A DNA stretch of 24,104 nt from Porphyromonadaceae bacterium UBA7042. GTDB lineage: Bacteria; Bacteroidota; Bacteroidia; Bacteroidales; Muribaculaceae. The position numbers and the translations under genes are program-made. Below are positions 1-7,283 of this stretch, one piece after another (position 1 is the first letter of the stretch; every line of letters starts with the position of its first letter). A model generated the notes under the pieces. The model had not been told where the DNA came from. It saw nothing but the letters and a program-made list of their open reading frames with translations, and searched no databases. The stretch is taken from assembly GCA_002494015.1 (NCBI GenBank), contig DLAR01000103.1, positions 1 to 24,104 of the forward strand. Direction: 5' to 3'.

Positions 1-121
1 AGTTTTATCGGACAGCAATAGAAATTAATATCTAAATGAAGTTACCTTGTCCTCATGGCAGCCACTTTGGATTAACATTTGTTATGAAACGCCCTCTAAT
101 ATCGGGACATCTCCAAAATAC

Positions 122-166
122 AAGGGCGCGTGGCAGTCAAATTTGAAACTGACCCACGCGCCCCTT
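122..166. terminator. GC-rich hairpin downstream of the DUF5606 gene
   Basis: The arms GGGCGCGTGG (124-133) and CCACGCGCCC (154-163) are perfectly complementary. An inner CAGT/ACTG pair (134-137/148-151) and a palindromic CAAATTTG loop (138-145) extend the structure. It lies 3' of the minus-strand DUF5606 gene, beyond the heptamer array, so it could end that transcript or a plus-strand transcript entering from the left. No clean T-run follows on either strand, so a bidirectional stem or a small dispersed palindrome are both possible. Confidence 0.5.
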
Positions 167-173
167 GGATATG

Positions 174-240
174 TTATTTCTTATCTGTTATCTGTTATCT
201 GTTATCTGTTATCTGTTATCTGTTATCTGTTATTCGTTAT
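174..240. repeat. Heptanucleotide tandem array (TTATCTG)n
   Basis: Seven perfect head-to-tail TTATCTG units occupy 181-229. Degenerate units flank them (TTATTTC at 174-180, TTATTCG at 230-236). On the minus strand the array reads CAGATAA and begins directly at the TAA stop of the DUF5606 gene, so it lies in the 3' untranslated region. Seven is not a multiple of three, but the array is non-coding, so length change would alter only the mRNA tail. Confidence 0.9.
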
Positions 241-652
241 TTTCCTCTCCTTCTTCCTCTTCCTTTGCCTCAAAGTCGGTGATTCCGGCAGCGAGGAGCT
301 GGTTGTACCATGAGAGAAGTTTTTTGATGTCGGCAGTGTAGACGCGGTCTTCGTCAAATGTCGGGAGAATCTCTTTGAAATAGGCTCGGATGGCAGCGTC
401 GTTGCCGAGGGCCTTGATGTCGACGGGCTTTCCCTCGTTCTTTTCTTTCACGTTTTCGAGCACGGTCGAGAGAGGCTCGTCGTCCTCGACAGTGTAAATC
501 GAGATGTCGCCAAGCGAGATGACCTTGTCATGTGCATAAGCGGGGTTGCGCTTGCCGTTAAGGAGCGACTCGACGATGAGCATGTTTTTGCCACGGTTTA
601 CAAGGCGGAAAAGCCCGGGGCGGCCTGATATTGATAAAATTGTTTTAAGCAT
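230..652 (-). CDS. DUF5606 domain-containing protein
   Basis: This is a 140-residue cytosolic protein. Its N-terminus (MLKTILSISGRPGLFRLV, then GKNMLIVESLLNGKR and DKVISLGDISIYT) matches the conserved Bacteroidota family I know as DUF5606. The middle part (about residues 60-120) looks helical, and the tail is strongly acidic (EEEEGEENNE). No signal peptide or membrane segment is visible, and the function is unknown. The ATG at 652 is chosen over the upstream in-frame ATG at 697 because family homology starts there and because a TAATTTTG promoter element (686-693) would place the upstream ATG outside the transcript. It is transcribed divergently from pyrB. Its stop codon merges with a heptanucleotide array. 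The family call is from memory of the motif; the gene itself is secure. Confidence 0.85.
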   Translation of the reverse strand: MLKTILSISGRPGLFRLVNRGKNMLIVESLLNGKRNPAYAHDKVISLGDISIYTVEDDEPLSTVLENVKEKNEGKPVDIKALGNDAAIRAYFKEILPTFDEDRVYTADIKKLLSWYNQLLAAGITDFEAKEEEEGEENNE

Positions 653-685
653 GAGTTTGATAAAATGTAATGGGGTTTGAGGAGG

Positions 686-693
686 CAAAATTA
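686..693 (-). promoter_or_regulatory. Putative Bacteroidota -7 element for the DUF5606 gene
   Basis: On the minus strand the sequence reads TAATTTTG, matching TAnnTTTG. It lies 34-41 bases before the chosen start. No TTTG is found at the expected -33 spacing, so this is only a half match. Confidence 0.4.
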
Positions 694-775
694 GCAATTA
701 TTCGGCTAAATCGCTATCTTTTTTTGAAAAAATATTGGTTTGGCCACATAGCGTGCCGATGATGCATGACATCTC

Positions 776-796
776 GCAAAGATTTATTATCTTTGC
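776..796 (+). promoter_or_regulatory. Putative pyrB promoter inside an inverted repeat
   Basis: TATCTTTG (788-795) matches the Bacteroidota -7 consensus TAnnTTTG. It is covered by an 8-bp inverted repeat, GCAAAGAT (776-783) and ATCTTTGC (789-796), with a 5-nt loop. Initiation a few bases downstream would give a leader too short for the ATG at 806, which supports the ATG at 824. No -33 TTTG is present at 20 bp. Confidence 0.5.
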
Positions 797-823
797 AATG
801 GATTAATGAACCCATCATTCACA

Positions 824-1738
824 ATGAATCAGAACAGTCTTGTATCCATTTCCGACATCGGCCGTGACGAAATATTGCGGCTGCTCGAAATGGCTCGCCG
901 GTTTGAGGAAAACCCTAACCGCGACACGCTTGCAGGAAAGGTTGTGGCCACGCTCTTTTTCGAGCCGTCGACCCGCACCCGCCTAAGTTTTGAAACCGCT
1001 GTAAACCGCCTCGGCGGCCGCGTAATCGGGTTCTCCGATGCGGGCACTACAAGTTCCTCCAAGGGGGAGACGCTGAAGGACACGATCAAAATGGTCTCAA
1101 ATTATGCCGACCTCATTATCATGCGCCACTATCTCGAAGGAGCCGCCCGATATGCCTCGGAAGTCACCGACACCCCTGTAATCAATGCCGGCGACGGGGC
1201 CAACCAGCACCCCTCGCAGACGATGCTCGACCTCTATTCAATCTATAAAACACAGGGAACTCTTGAAAATCTTACCATTACGATGGTCGGCGACCTCAAG
1301 TATGGCCGCACTGTCCATTCCCTGCTGATGGCCATGCAATATTTCAACCCCGTCTTCCGCTTTGTTGCCTGCGACGAGCTTGCTATGCCGCGAGAGTATA
1401 TGGATTTCTGTGACAAGAACGGAATCCGCTACTCGGTTCACCGCGATTTCTCCCCCGAGGTAATCAATACAAGCGATATTATCTACATGACCCGCGTACA
1501 GCGCGAGCGCTTTACCGACATCATGGAATATGAACGCGTCAAAGACCTGTACAGCCTCAACAACGCCATGCTTGCCGACTCGCGTGACAACCTGCGCATC
1601 CTTCATCCGCTCCCCCGTGTCAACGAGATTGCTCAGGATGTAGATGACAACCCCAAAGCCTATTATTTTGAGCAGGCCCGCAACGGACTTTATGCCCGTC
1701 AGGCACTGATTTGCCGCGCCCTCGGTATCGAAGCGTGA
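824..1738 (+). CDS. pyrB: Aspartate carbamoyltransferase, catalytic subunit
   Basis: This enzyme condenses carbamoyl phosphate with aspartate to give N-carbamoyl-aspartate, the committed step of pyrimidine synthesis. The 304-residue product has the carbamoyl-phosphate loop FEPSTRTR (STRTR at residues 49-53), the 80s-loop SSSKGET (Lys80), the HPSQ motif (129-132), the aspartate-loop RVQRERF and HPLPR. The start is set at the second in-frame ATG because MNQNSLVSI aligns with the N-terminus of Bacteroides PyrB and the leader fits the -7 element; an ATG at 806 would add six residues. It is the first gene of a tight cluster. A regulatory-chain gene 23 bp downstream implies the class B catalytic/regulatory holoenzyme. 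Confidence 0.97.
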   Translation: MNQNSLVSISDIGRDEILRLLEMARRFEENPNRDTLAGKVVATLFFEPSTRTRLSFETAVNRLGGRVIGFSDAGTTSSSKGETLKDTIKMVSNYADLIIMRHYLEGAARYASEVTDTPVINAGDGANQHPSQTMLDLYSIYKTQGTLENLTITMVGDLKYGRTVHSLLMAMQYFNPVFRFVACDELAMPREYMDFCDKNGIRYSVHRDFSPEVINTSDIIYMTRVQRERFTDIMEYERVKDLYSLNNAMLADSRDNLRILHPLPRVNEIAQDVDDNPKAYYFEQARNGLYARQALICRALGIEA

Positions 1739-1761
1739 GAACCGTAAATAAATTAGCGACT

Positions 1762-2214
1762 ATGGAGAAGAAAGAACTTGCTGTTGCCGCCTTGCGCAAC
1801 GGAACTGTAATTGACCATATACCTTCGGCAGTCCTTTTCAAGGCTGTCAAAATCCTTGGCATCGAGTCGCTTGAGACTTCGGTGACTATCGGCAACAACC
1901 TTGACAGCGGAAAACTCGGCACAAAAGGCATTATCAAGGTTGCCGACGTGTTTTTCCCCGAGGCAACTCTTAACCGCATAGCCCTGATTGCTCCCACGGC
2001 CGTGGTGAACATAATCCGTGACTATGAGGTGGTTGAAAAATTCCCCGTCATCCTTCCCGATACGATAGTGGATATTGTGACATGCGGCAACCCCAAGTGT
2101 ATCACCAACAACGAGCCGATGCCGTCACGCTTTGAAGTAATCAATCGCGACGAGGTCACAATCAGGTGTCATTACTGCGGCCGGGTCGTCAAGAGCACCG
2201 ACGCTGTCGTATAA
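1762..2214 (+). CDS. pyrI: Aspartate carbamoyltransferase, regulatory subunit
   Basis: This is the 150-residue regulatory chain that binds nucleotide effectors and docks on PyrB through a zinc domain. The N-terminal allosteric part shows the family pattern (NGTVIDHIP, LGTKGIIK). The C-terminal part carries the four zinc cysteines, CxxxxC at 108/113 and CxxC at 136/139. The start at 1762 (MEKKELAVAALRNG) fits the family. A longer in-frame version from 1711 would begin inside pyrB and add a basic stretch with no family counterpart. The gene lies 23 bp after pyrB and 13 bp before the flavin reductase gene, consistent with co-transcription. Feedback by CTP/ATP is known for the family and was not read from sequence. 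Confidence 0.97.
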   Translation: MEKKELAVAALRNGTVIDHIPSAVLFKAVKILGIESLETSVTIGNNLDSGKLGTKGIIKVADVFFPEATLNRIALIAPTAVVNIIRDYEVVEKFPVILPDTIVDIVTCGNPKCITNNEPMPSRFEVINRDEVTIRCHYCGRVVKSTDAVV

Positions 2215-2227
2215 CACCCCTCGGCCT

Positions 2228-2788
2228 ATGAAACAGAACTGGAGACCCGGTACGATGATTTACCCCCTCCCGGCGGTAATCGTCACCTGCGGAACCCCCG
2301 AGAAAAGCAACATGCTCACCGTGGCTTGGACTGGCACGATATGCAGCGACCCCGCGATGTGTTACATCTCGGTGCGCCCGTCGCGCTACTCCTATAATAT
2401 AATAAAGGAAAACATGGAGTTCACGATCAATCTCACGACCGCCGCAATGGCCCGCGCTACCGACTGGGTCGGGGTGCGCTCGGGGAGCGATTATGACAAG
2501 TGGAAAGAAACCGGCCTCACTCCCGACCCCGGTGTCAAAGTCGCCTGTCCCTCCATTGCCGAGTCACCGCTCTGCATCGAGTGCCGCGTAAAAGAAATAA
2601 TCGCTCTCGGCACCCATGACATGTTTATCGCCGAGGTGCTTAACGTCAGGGCCGACGAGTCGCTCCTCGACCCCGAGACAGGGGCCTTTGACCTCGGACG
2701 CGCCGGACTGATGAATTACAGCCACGGACACTACTATGAGCAAGGCTCCCCGATAGGCCGTTTCGGCTTCTCGGTCAAGAAAAAGTAA
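2228..2788 (+). CDS. Flavin reductase-like FMN-binding split-barrel protein
   Basis: This is a 186-residue cytosolic protein of the flavin reductase/flavoredoxin family. It opens with the typical KQNWRPGTMIYPLPAVIVTCG, followed by NMLTVAWTGTICSDPAMCYISVRPSRYS, where the FMN phosphate and isoalloxazine sites lie in the family. It continues with EFTINL and a C-terminal half typical of flavoredoxins. Such proteins bind FMN and transfer electrons from NAD(P)H or a partner; the substrate here is unknown. It starts 13 bp after pyrI and ends 26 bp before glyA. No functional link to pyrimidine synthesis is evident beyond operon membership. Confidence 0.9.
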   Translation: MKQNWRPGTMIYPLPAVIVTCGTPEKSNMLTVAWTGTICSDPAMCYISVRPSRYSYNIIKENMEFTINLTTAAMARATDWVGVRSGSDYDKWKETGLTPDPGVKVACPSIAESPLCIECRVKEIIALGTHDMFIAEVLNVRADESLLDPETGAFDLGRAGLMNYSHGHYYEQGSPIGRFGFSVKKK

Positions 2789-2814
2789 AAACCAATCAAA
2801 AATTGTATTTAGAT

Positions 2815-4095
2815 ATGAAACAAGACAGTGTGATTTTTGACATCATCGAGCGTGAACACCAGCGTCAAAAGAAAGGAATCGAGCTGATTGCTTCCGAAAA
2901 CTTTGTCAGCGATCAGGTTATGAAGGCAATGGGTTCATGCCTTACCAACAAGTATGCCGAAGGCTATCCCGGCCATCGTTACTATGGTGGATGTCAGGTT
3001 GTCGATGAAGCCGAAACCGTCGCTATCAACCGCCTGAAAGAACTATTTGGCGCCGAATGGGCCAACGTGCAGCCCCACTCGGGCGCGCAGGCCAACATGG
3101 CAGTCTTCATGGCCTGCCTCAAACCCGGCGACAAGTTCATGGGTCTGAATCTTTCCCACGGCGGACACCTCTCCCACGGCAGCCCCGTGAACTTCTCGGG
3201 ACTCGTGTTCCATGCTCTCGAATACAATGTGCGCCCCGACGACGGACGCATCGACTATGACCAGATGGAGGAAGTGGCCCGTCGCGAGCGTCCCCGTCTG
3301 ATTATCGGCGGCGCGAGCGCCTACACCCGCGAGTGGGACTATGCCCGCATGCGCCGTCTCGCCGACGAAATCGGCGCCATCCTCCTTGTCGACATGGCTC
3401 ATCCCGCCGGTCTCATCGCCGCCGGCCTGCTCGACAACCCCGTCAAGTATGCCCACGTTGTCACCACCACTACCCACAAGACTCTCCGCGGTCCCCGTGG
3501 CGGCGTGATTATGATGGGCAAGGATTTTGTCAACCCCTTCGGCAAGACCAACCCCAAGGGCGAACCGCGCATGATGTCGGCATTGCTTGACTCGGCAGTG
3601 TTCCCCGGAGTGCAGGGCGGTCCTCTCGAACATGTCATCGCTGCCAAGGCCGTGGCATTCGGTGAGGCTCTCGACCCCTCGTTCAAGGAGTATCAGCTTC
3701 AGGTCAAGAATAACGCCGCCACTCTGGCCGCCGCTCTCGTCGACCTCGGCTACAACATCGTCTCGGGCGGTACTGACAACCACTGCATCCTCGTCGACCT
3801 CCGCAGCAAATTCCCCGACCTGACTGGCAAAGTGGCCGAAAAAGCTCTTGTCGAGGCCGACATCACTGCCAACAAGAACATGGTGCCCTTTGACAGCCGT
3901 TCTCCCTTCCAGACCTCGGGCATCCGTCTCGGAACTCCCGCAATCACCACCCGTGGTGCCAAAGAGGAACTCATGGGTACTATCGCCGAGATGATTGACA
4001 CCGTGCTGCGCAACCCGACCGATGCTGCAACCATCGCCTCAGTGCGCGCCGCCGTCAACTCCACGATGGAAAGCTACCCCATCTTTGCATGGTAA
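2815..4095 (+). CDS. glyA: Serine hydroxymethyltransferase
   Basis: GlyA is a PLP enzyme interconverting serine plus tetrahydrofolate with glycine plus methylene-tetrahydrofolate, the main one-carbon source for thymidylate and purines. The 426-residue length is normal. Visible motifs are GIELIASENFVSDQV, YPGHRYYGGC, HSGAQAN, DMAHPAGL and the PLP-lysine signature VVTTTTHKTLRGPRGG (Lys222). The ATG at 2815 (MKQDSVIFDIIEREHQRQ) matches Bacteroidales GlyA; an in-frame TTG at 2803 would add four residues without family support. It is the last gene of the pyrB-pyrI-flavin reductase run and is followed by a strong terminator, so it probably shares that transcript, although a promoter inside the upstream gene cannot be excluded. 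Confidence 0.97.
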   Translation: MKQDSVIFDIIEREHQRQKKGIELIASENFVSDQVMKAMGSCLTNKYAEGYPGHRYYGGCQVVDEAETVAINRLKELFGAEWANVQPHSGAQANMAVFMACLKPGDKFMGLNLSHGGHLSHGSPVNFSGLVFHALEYNVRPDDGRIDYDQMEEVARRERPRLIIGGASAYTREWDYARMRRLADEIGAILLVDMAHPAGLIAAGLLDNPVKYAHVVTTTTHKTLRGPRGGVIMMGKDFVNPFGKTNPKGEPRMMSALLDSAVFPGVQGGPLEHVIAAKAVAFGEALDPSFKEYQLQVKNNAATLAAALVDLGYNIVSGGTDNHCILVDLRSKFPDLTGKVAEKALVEADITANKNMVPFDSRSPFQTSGIRLGTPAITTRGAKEELMGTIAEMIDTVLRNPTDAATIASVRAAVNSTMESYPIFAW

Positions 4096-4120
4096 TCACC
4101 CTCTGATTATACATATCACT

Positions 4121-4152
4121 AATGGAGCGGCACCGCGGTGCCGCTCCATTTT
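4121..4152 (+). terminator. Rho-independent terminator after glyA
   Basis: A 30-bp perfect palindrome (4121-4150) has arms AATGGAGCGGCACC and GGTGCCGCTCCATT around a central GC. Its last bases run into TTTT (4149-4152). It starts 26 bp after the glyA stop and lies upstream of the typA promoter. Confidence 0.9.
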
Positions 4153-4179
4153 GCTTTCAAAATTCTATTTGTCAGAAAA

Positions 4180-4211
4180 TTTGCACATTTCACAAGATAG
4201 CTGTACCTTTG
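4180..4211 (+). promoter_or_regulatory. Bacteroidota-type promoter for typA
   Basis: The -33 element TTTG (4180-4183), a 20-bp spacer and the -7 element TACCTTTG (4204-4211) match the primary sigma consensus of Bacteroidota. This predicts transcription from about 4217 and a short leader to the ATG at 4234. Confidence 0.85.
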
Positions 4212-4233
4212 CAGTCGAATTTTACAAGACGTT

Positions 4234-6030
4234 ATGCAGAAAATCAGAAACATCGCCATCATCGCCCACGTCGATCATGGCAAGACGACCCTCGTTGACA
4301 AAATGCTCCTTGCCGGAAAGCTTTTCCGTGACAACCAGTCTACCGGCGAACTTATTCTTGACAATAATGACCTTGAACGTGAACGAGGCATAACAATCCT
4401 TTCCAAAAACGTCTCTATCAACTACGACGGCTACAAAATCAACATTATCGACACTCCCGGACACGCCGACTTTGGCGGCGAGGTCGAGCGAGTGCTCAAC
4501 ATGGCCGACGGCTGCCTCCTGCTTGTCGATGCCTTTGAAGGCCCCATGCCACAGACCCGTTTTGTGCTTCAGAAAGCCATTCAGATGGGACTGAAACCGG
4601 TTGTCGTAATCAACAAGGTCGACAAACCCAACTGCCGCCCCGACGAGGTTCAGGAAATGGTCTTCGACCTGATGTGCAACCTCGACGCGACCGAGGACCA
4701 GCTCGATTTCCCGACTATCTATGGCTCGGCCAAGCAGGGATGGATGAGCGACGACTACAACACTCCCACTGACAATATCAACGCCGTCCTTGACGCGATT
4801 ATAAAATATATACCCGAACCCGAGACTCTCGACGGCGACGCGCAGATGCTCATAACCTCGCTTGACTATTCAAGCTATGTGGGCCGAATCGCCATCGGCC
4901 GCGTCCACCGAGGCGAGCTGCGCGAGGGCATGGACATCGCCCTGTGCAAGAAAGACGGCACCTCGGTAAGGCAGCGCATCAAGGAACTGCATGTCTTTGA
5001 AGGAATGGGCCGCAAGAAAGTCGAATCGGTCAAGAGCGGCGACATCTGCGCCCTCGTCGGAATCGAAGGCTTTGAAATCGGCGACACCGTCGCTGCTTTC
5101 GAGAACCCCGAGCCGCTCCCTCGCATAGCAATTGACGAACCCACCATGTCGATGACGTTCACCATCAACGACAGCCCCTTCTTCGGCCGCGACGGAAAAT
5201 ATGTCACATCGCGCCACATCGCCGACCGTCTTGCCAAGGAACTCGACCGCAATCTCGCGCTCCGTGTCTCCAAGGCCGACCACGAGGATGTGTGGACCGT
5301 CTTCGGGCGTGGCGTCCTTCACCTCTCGGTACTCATCGAGACCATGCGCCGCGAAGGTTTCGAGCTTCAGGTAGGACAGCCGCAGGTCATCATAAAGGAA
5401 ATCGACGGCAAGAAATGCGAGCCTGTCGAACTGCTCACAATCAACGTCCCCGAGGAATATTCATCCAAGATTATCGACATGGTGACACGCCGCAAGGGCG
5501 AAATGGTGTCGATGATAACGCAGAACGACCGCATCCTTCTTGAATTCCACATCCCCTCGCGAGGCATCATCGGCTTGCGCAACAATGTACTGACCGGTAG
5601 CGCGGGCGAAGCCATCATGGCACACCGTTTCCTTGAATACCAGCCGTGGAAAGGTGACATCGAGCGTCGCACCAACGGATCGCTTATCGCTATGGAGGCC
5701 GGAACAGCCTATGCCTACGCAATCGACAAGCTTCAGGACCGAGGCAAGTTCTTCATCTTCCCTCAGGAAGAAGTATATGCAGGGCAGGTCGTGGGCGAGA
5801 ACGCCAAGGACAACGACATCGTGGTCAACGTCACCAAGTCAAAGAAACTGACCAACATGCGCGCATCGGGTGCCGACGACAAGGCACGCATCATCCCACC
5901 CGTTGTGTTCTCTCTTGAAGAAGCTCTTGAATACATCAAGGAAGACGAATATGTCGAGGTAACACCCCACCATCTGCGCCTCCGCAAAATCATCCTCGAC
6001 GAGCTTGAACGCAAACGCGCCAACAAGTAA
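4234..6030 (+). CDS. typA: Ribosome-associated GTPase TypA/BipA
   Basis: This is a 598-residue translational GTPase of the EF-G-like superfamily that acts on the ribosome in stress and low-temperature growth or assembly in other bacteria. The G-domain motifs are clear: AHVDHGKTT (11-19), GITI (52-55), DTPGHADF (73-80), NKVD (127-130) and GSAK. They are followed by a beta-barrel domain II, EF-G-like domains III and V, and the BipA C-terminal region (the RRKGEM and GIIGLRNNVLTGSAGEA segments), with family-typical length. It has its own promoter and is bounded upstream by the glyA terminator. A large nested inverted repeat begins 11 bp after the stop. Confidence 0.97.
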   Translation: MQKIRNIAIIAHVDHGKTTLVDKMLLAGKLFRDNQSTGELILDNNDLERERGITILSKNVSINYDGYKINIIDTPGHADFGGEVERVLNMADGCLLLVDAFEGPMPQTRFVLQKAIQMGLKPVVVINKVDKPNCRPDEVQEMVFDLMCNLDATEDQLDFPTIYGSAKQGWMSDDYNTPTDNINAVLDAIIKYIPEPETLDGDAQMLITSLDYSSYVGRIAIGRVHRGELREGMDIALCKKDGTSVRQRIKELHVFEGMGRKKVESVKSGDICALVGIEGFEIGDTVAAFENPEPLPRIAIDEPTMSMTFTINDSPFFGRDGKYVTSRHIADRLAKELDRNLALRVSKADHEDVWTVFGRGVLHLSVLIETMRREGFELQVGQPQVIIKEIDGKKCEPVELLTINVPEEYSSKIIDMVTRRKGEMVSMITQNDRILLEFHIPSRGIIGLRNNVLTGSAGEAIMAHRFLEYQPWKGDIERRTNGSLIAMEAGTAYAYAIDKLQDRGKFFIFPQEEVYAGQVVGENAKDNDIVVNVTKSKKLTNMRASGADDKARIIPPVVFSLEEALEYIKEDEYVEVTPHHLRLRKIILDELERKRANK

Positions 6031-6040
6031 TCGTCGGTCA

Positions 6041-6140
6041 ACGGTTTAAGGTTTAGGTTTAAGGTTTAGATAATGGCTTTTGAGCTGTTATCTAAACCTT
6101 AAACATTTCTATAATATCACTTATCTAAACCTTAAACCGT
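6041..6140. repeat. Nested inverted repeat made of GGTTTAA/GGTTTAG heptamers
   Basis: The outer arms, ACGGTTTAAGGTTTAG (6041-6056) and 6125-6140, are perfect complements (16 bp). Directly inside, GTTTAAGGTTTAGATAA (6057-6073) pairs perfectly with 6088-6104 (17 bp) around a 14-nt loop. A 20-nt bulge (6105-6124) is the only interruption of the 33-bp stem. The left arms are a heptamer array (GGTTTAA, GGTTTAG, a 6-mer GTTTAA, GGTTTAG). A further AGCCTTAAACC follows at 6151-6161. It may end typA transcription. Confidence 0.9.
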
Positions 6141-6162
6141 CCCGAGCCCAAGCCTTAAACCA

Positions 6163-6188
6163 AAAAATTACACCTTCGTGTAATTTTT
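6163..6188. terminator. A/T-rich perfect hairpin upstream of the sigma factor gene
   Basis: AAAAATTACAC (6163-6173) and GTGTAATTTTT (6178-6188) form an 11-bp perfect stem around loop CTTC. It ends 28 bp before the sigma factor start. It ends in a T-run on both strands, so it could be a weak bidirectional terminator, but its position also suits an operator. No standard -33/-7 promoter was found for the downstream operon. Confidence 0.55.
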
Positions 6189-6216
6189 CACCCACACAAT
6201 CGTCTTATAAGTGATT

Positions 6217-6732
6217 ATGGAGCAGAAAGACTTTGAGGCTATGGCACCGCAGCTGCGGCAGCGCATTGTCGGAATGGTCAGAAAATTGTCGGCCGACTCG
6301 GGCGATACTGACCTTGCCGACGATGTGGCTCAGGACACCCTCTTGAAGCTGTGGTCGATGCGTGACCGTCTTGATGCCTACACATCGGTCGAGGCACTCG
6401 CAATGGTGATTGCCCGCAACCGCGCCATTGACCTGCTCAAGCGGGTGTCGGCCCTCCGCAGTTGTGACATCGCCGATATTGACATCAGCGATACAGCCGT
6501 GAGCGCCGAGGATGCCATCATCAGCACCGAGTCAGAAAATCGCGCCATGTCCCTCCTTGCCTCCCTCCCCTCGGGGCAGCAGGCCGTGTTGAGGATGCGC
6601 CATGTCGACGGAATGGAAATCAGCGAGATTGCCGCCGTTACAGGCTCTACCACCAACGCTATCCGCGTCACCCTCTCCCGTGCCCGCCAGAACATTAAAG
6701 AACTCTATCTGAAAACAACCGAAAAAATATGA
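6217..6732 (+). CDS. ECF-type RNA polymerase sigma factor
   Basis: This is a 171-residue sigma-70 family protein containing only regions 2 and 4. Region 2 includes DLADDVAQDTLLKLW (about 33-46), which binds core RNA polymerase, and the helix ARNRAIDLLKR, which recognises -10. Region 4 (about 117-162) ends in the helix-turn-helix EISEIAAVTGSTTNAIRVTLSRARQNIKE. The ATG at 6217 is preferred over the in-frame GTG at 6211 because it is the stronger codon. The stop overlaps the next start (ATGA, 6729-6732), so the two are translationally coupled. A membrane protein follows, so control by a trans-envelope anti-sigma factor is inferred. Target promoters are unknown. Confidence 0.93.
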   Translation: MEQKDFEAMAPQLRQRIVGMVRKLSADSGDTDLADDVAQDTLLKLWSMRDRLDAYTSVEALAMVIARNRAIDLLKRVSALRSCDIADIDISDTAVSAEDAIISTESENRAMSLLASLPSGQQAVLRMRHVDGMEISEIAAVTGSTTNAIRVTLSRARQNIKELYLKTTEKI

Positions 6733-7274
6733 ACAGCATTGATTTGACAAATATCCGCCAAGCCATCGAGCGATTCCTCGCCGCCGAGACAACTCTCGCC
6801 GAGGAAGATGCAATCTACCGCTTTTATGCCTCCCATCCCTCAGGGACGCTCCCTGCCGATGTCGAGCGCATGCGCGGGATGTTTGCGTGGTATGGGGCCG
6901 GTCTTGACGAGTCGCTCGACCCCGTGGCACAGACTGCCTCTCGCCCCTCGGTCGCGCTTCCTCCTCTGCGCCGCTGGCAGTGGCTCTCGGTCGCGGCTTC
7001 ACTCGCAGTGCTGCTGACAGTCGGGTTCTCCGTCTTCCGGCCCGGCGACCGCGTCGAGGAGACTGCCTATGTCGTTATCAACGGGGAAATAGTAACCGAC
7101 CCCGCCATTGTCGAGTCTGAGTCAATGAAACTTCAGGCAATATTTGACCGTGCCGAGCGTAAATTTGCCTCGGTCGGCGCCACCGCCGTGACCGCCCCCT
7201 CGCTTGAAGACCAGCTCGACATGGACAACCCCATCGTCAGAGACATCGTTAACCGTTATAACAACTTTAATTGA
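6729..7274 (+). CDS. Single-pass membrane protein, putative anti-sigma factor
   Basis: This 181-residue protein has no named domain that I recognise. The N-terminal ~80 residues are cytoplasmic-looking and acidic/helical (IRQAIERFLAAETTLAEEDAIYRFYASHP). One membrane segment follows the basic LRRWQW (about 85-103, LSVAASLAVLLTVGFSVF). The C-terminal ~75 residues (VVINGEIVTDPAIVESE, then ERKFASVG) would lie in the periplasm. This layout and the 4-bp overlap with an ECF sigma gene are typical of anti-sigma factors. The role is therefore inferred from position and topology, not from a ZAS or FecR motif, neither of which I see. Confidence 0.75.
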   Translation: MNSIDLTNIRQAIERFLAAETTLAEEDAIYRFYASHPSGTLPADVERMRGMFAWYGAGLDESLDPVAQTASRPSVALPPLRRWQWLSVAASLAVLLTVGFSVFRPGDRVEETAYVVINGEIVTDPAIVESESMKLQAIFDRAERKFASVGATAVTAPSLEDQLDMDNPIVRDIVNRYNNFN

Positions 7275-7283
7275 CACATCAAT

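Noticed and set aside
47..313. Plus-strand open frame with repeated leucine/isoleucine/serine residues
   Set aside because: It is a translation of the TTATCTG array and the antisense of the DUF5606 gene, with no homology or start context.
2803..2814. TTG start for GlyA, four codons upstream
   Set aside because: The ATG at 2815 matches the family N-terminus and TTG is a rare start.
3043..3783. 246-codon antisense open frame in glyA, and similar long antisense frames in typA, fumarase and the fimbrial genes
   Set aside because: These are shadows of high-GC codon usage in strongly supported genes. They have no family resemblance and no promoters.
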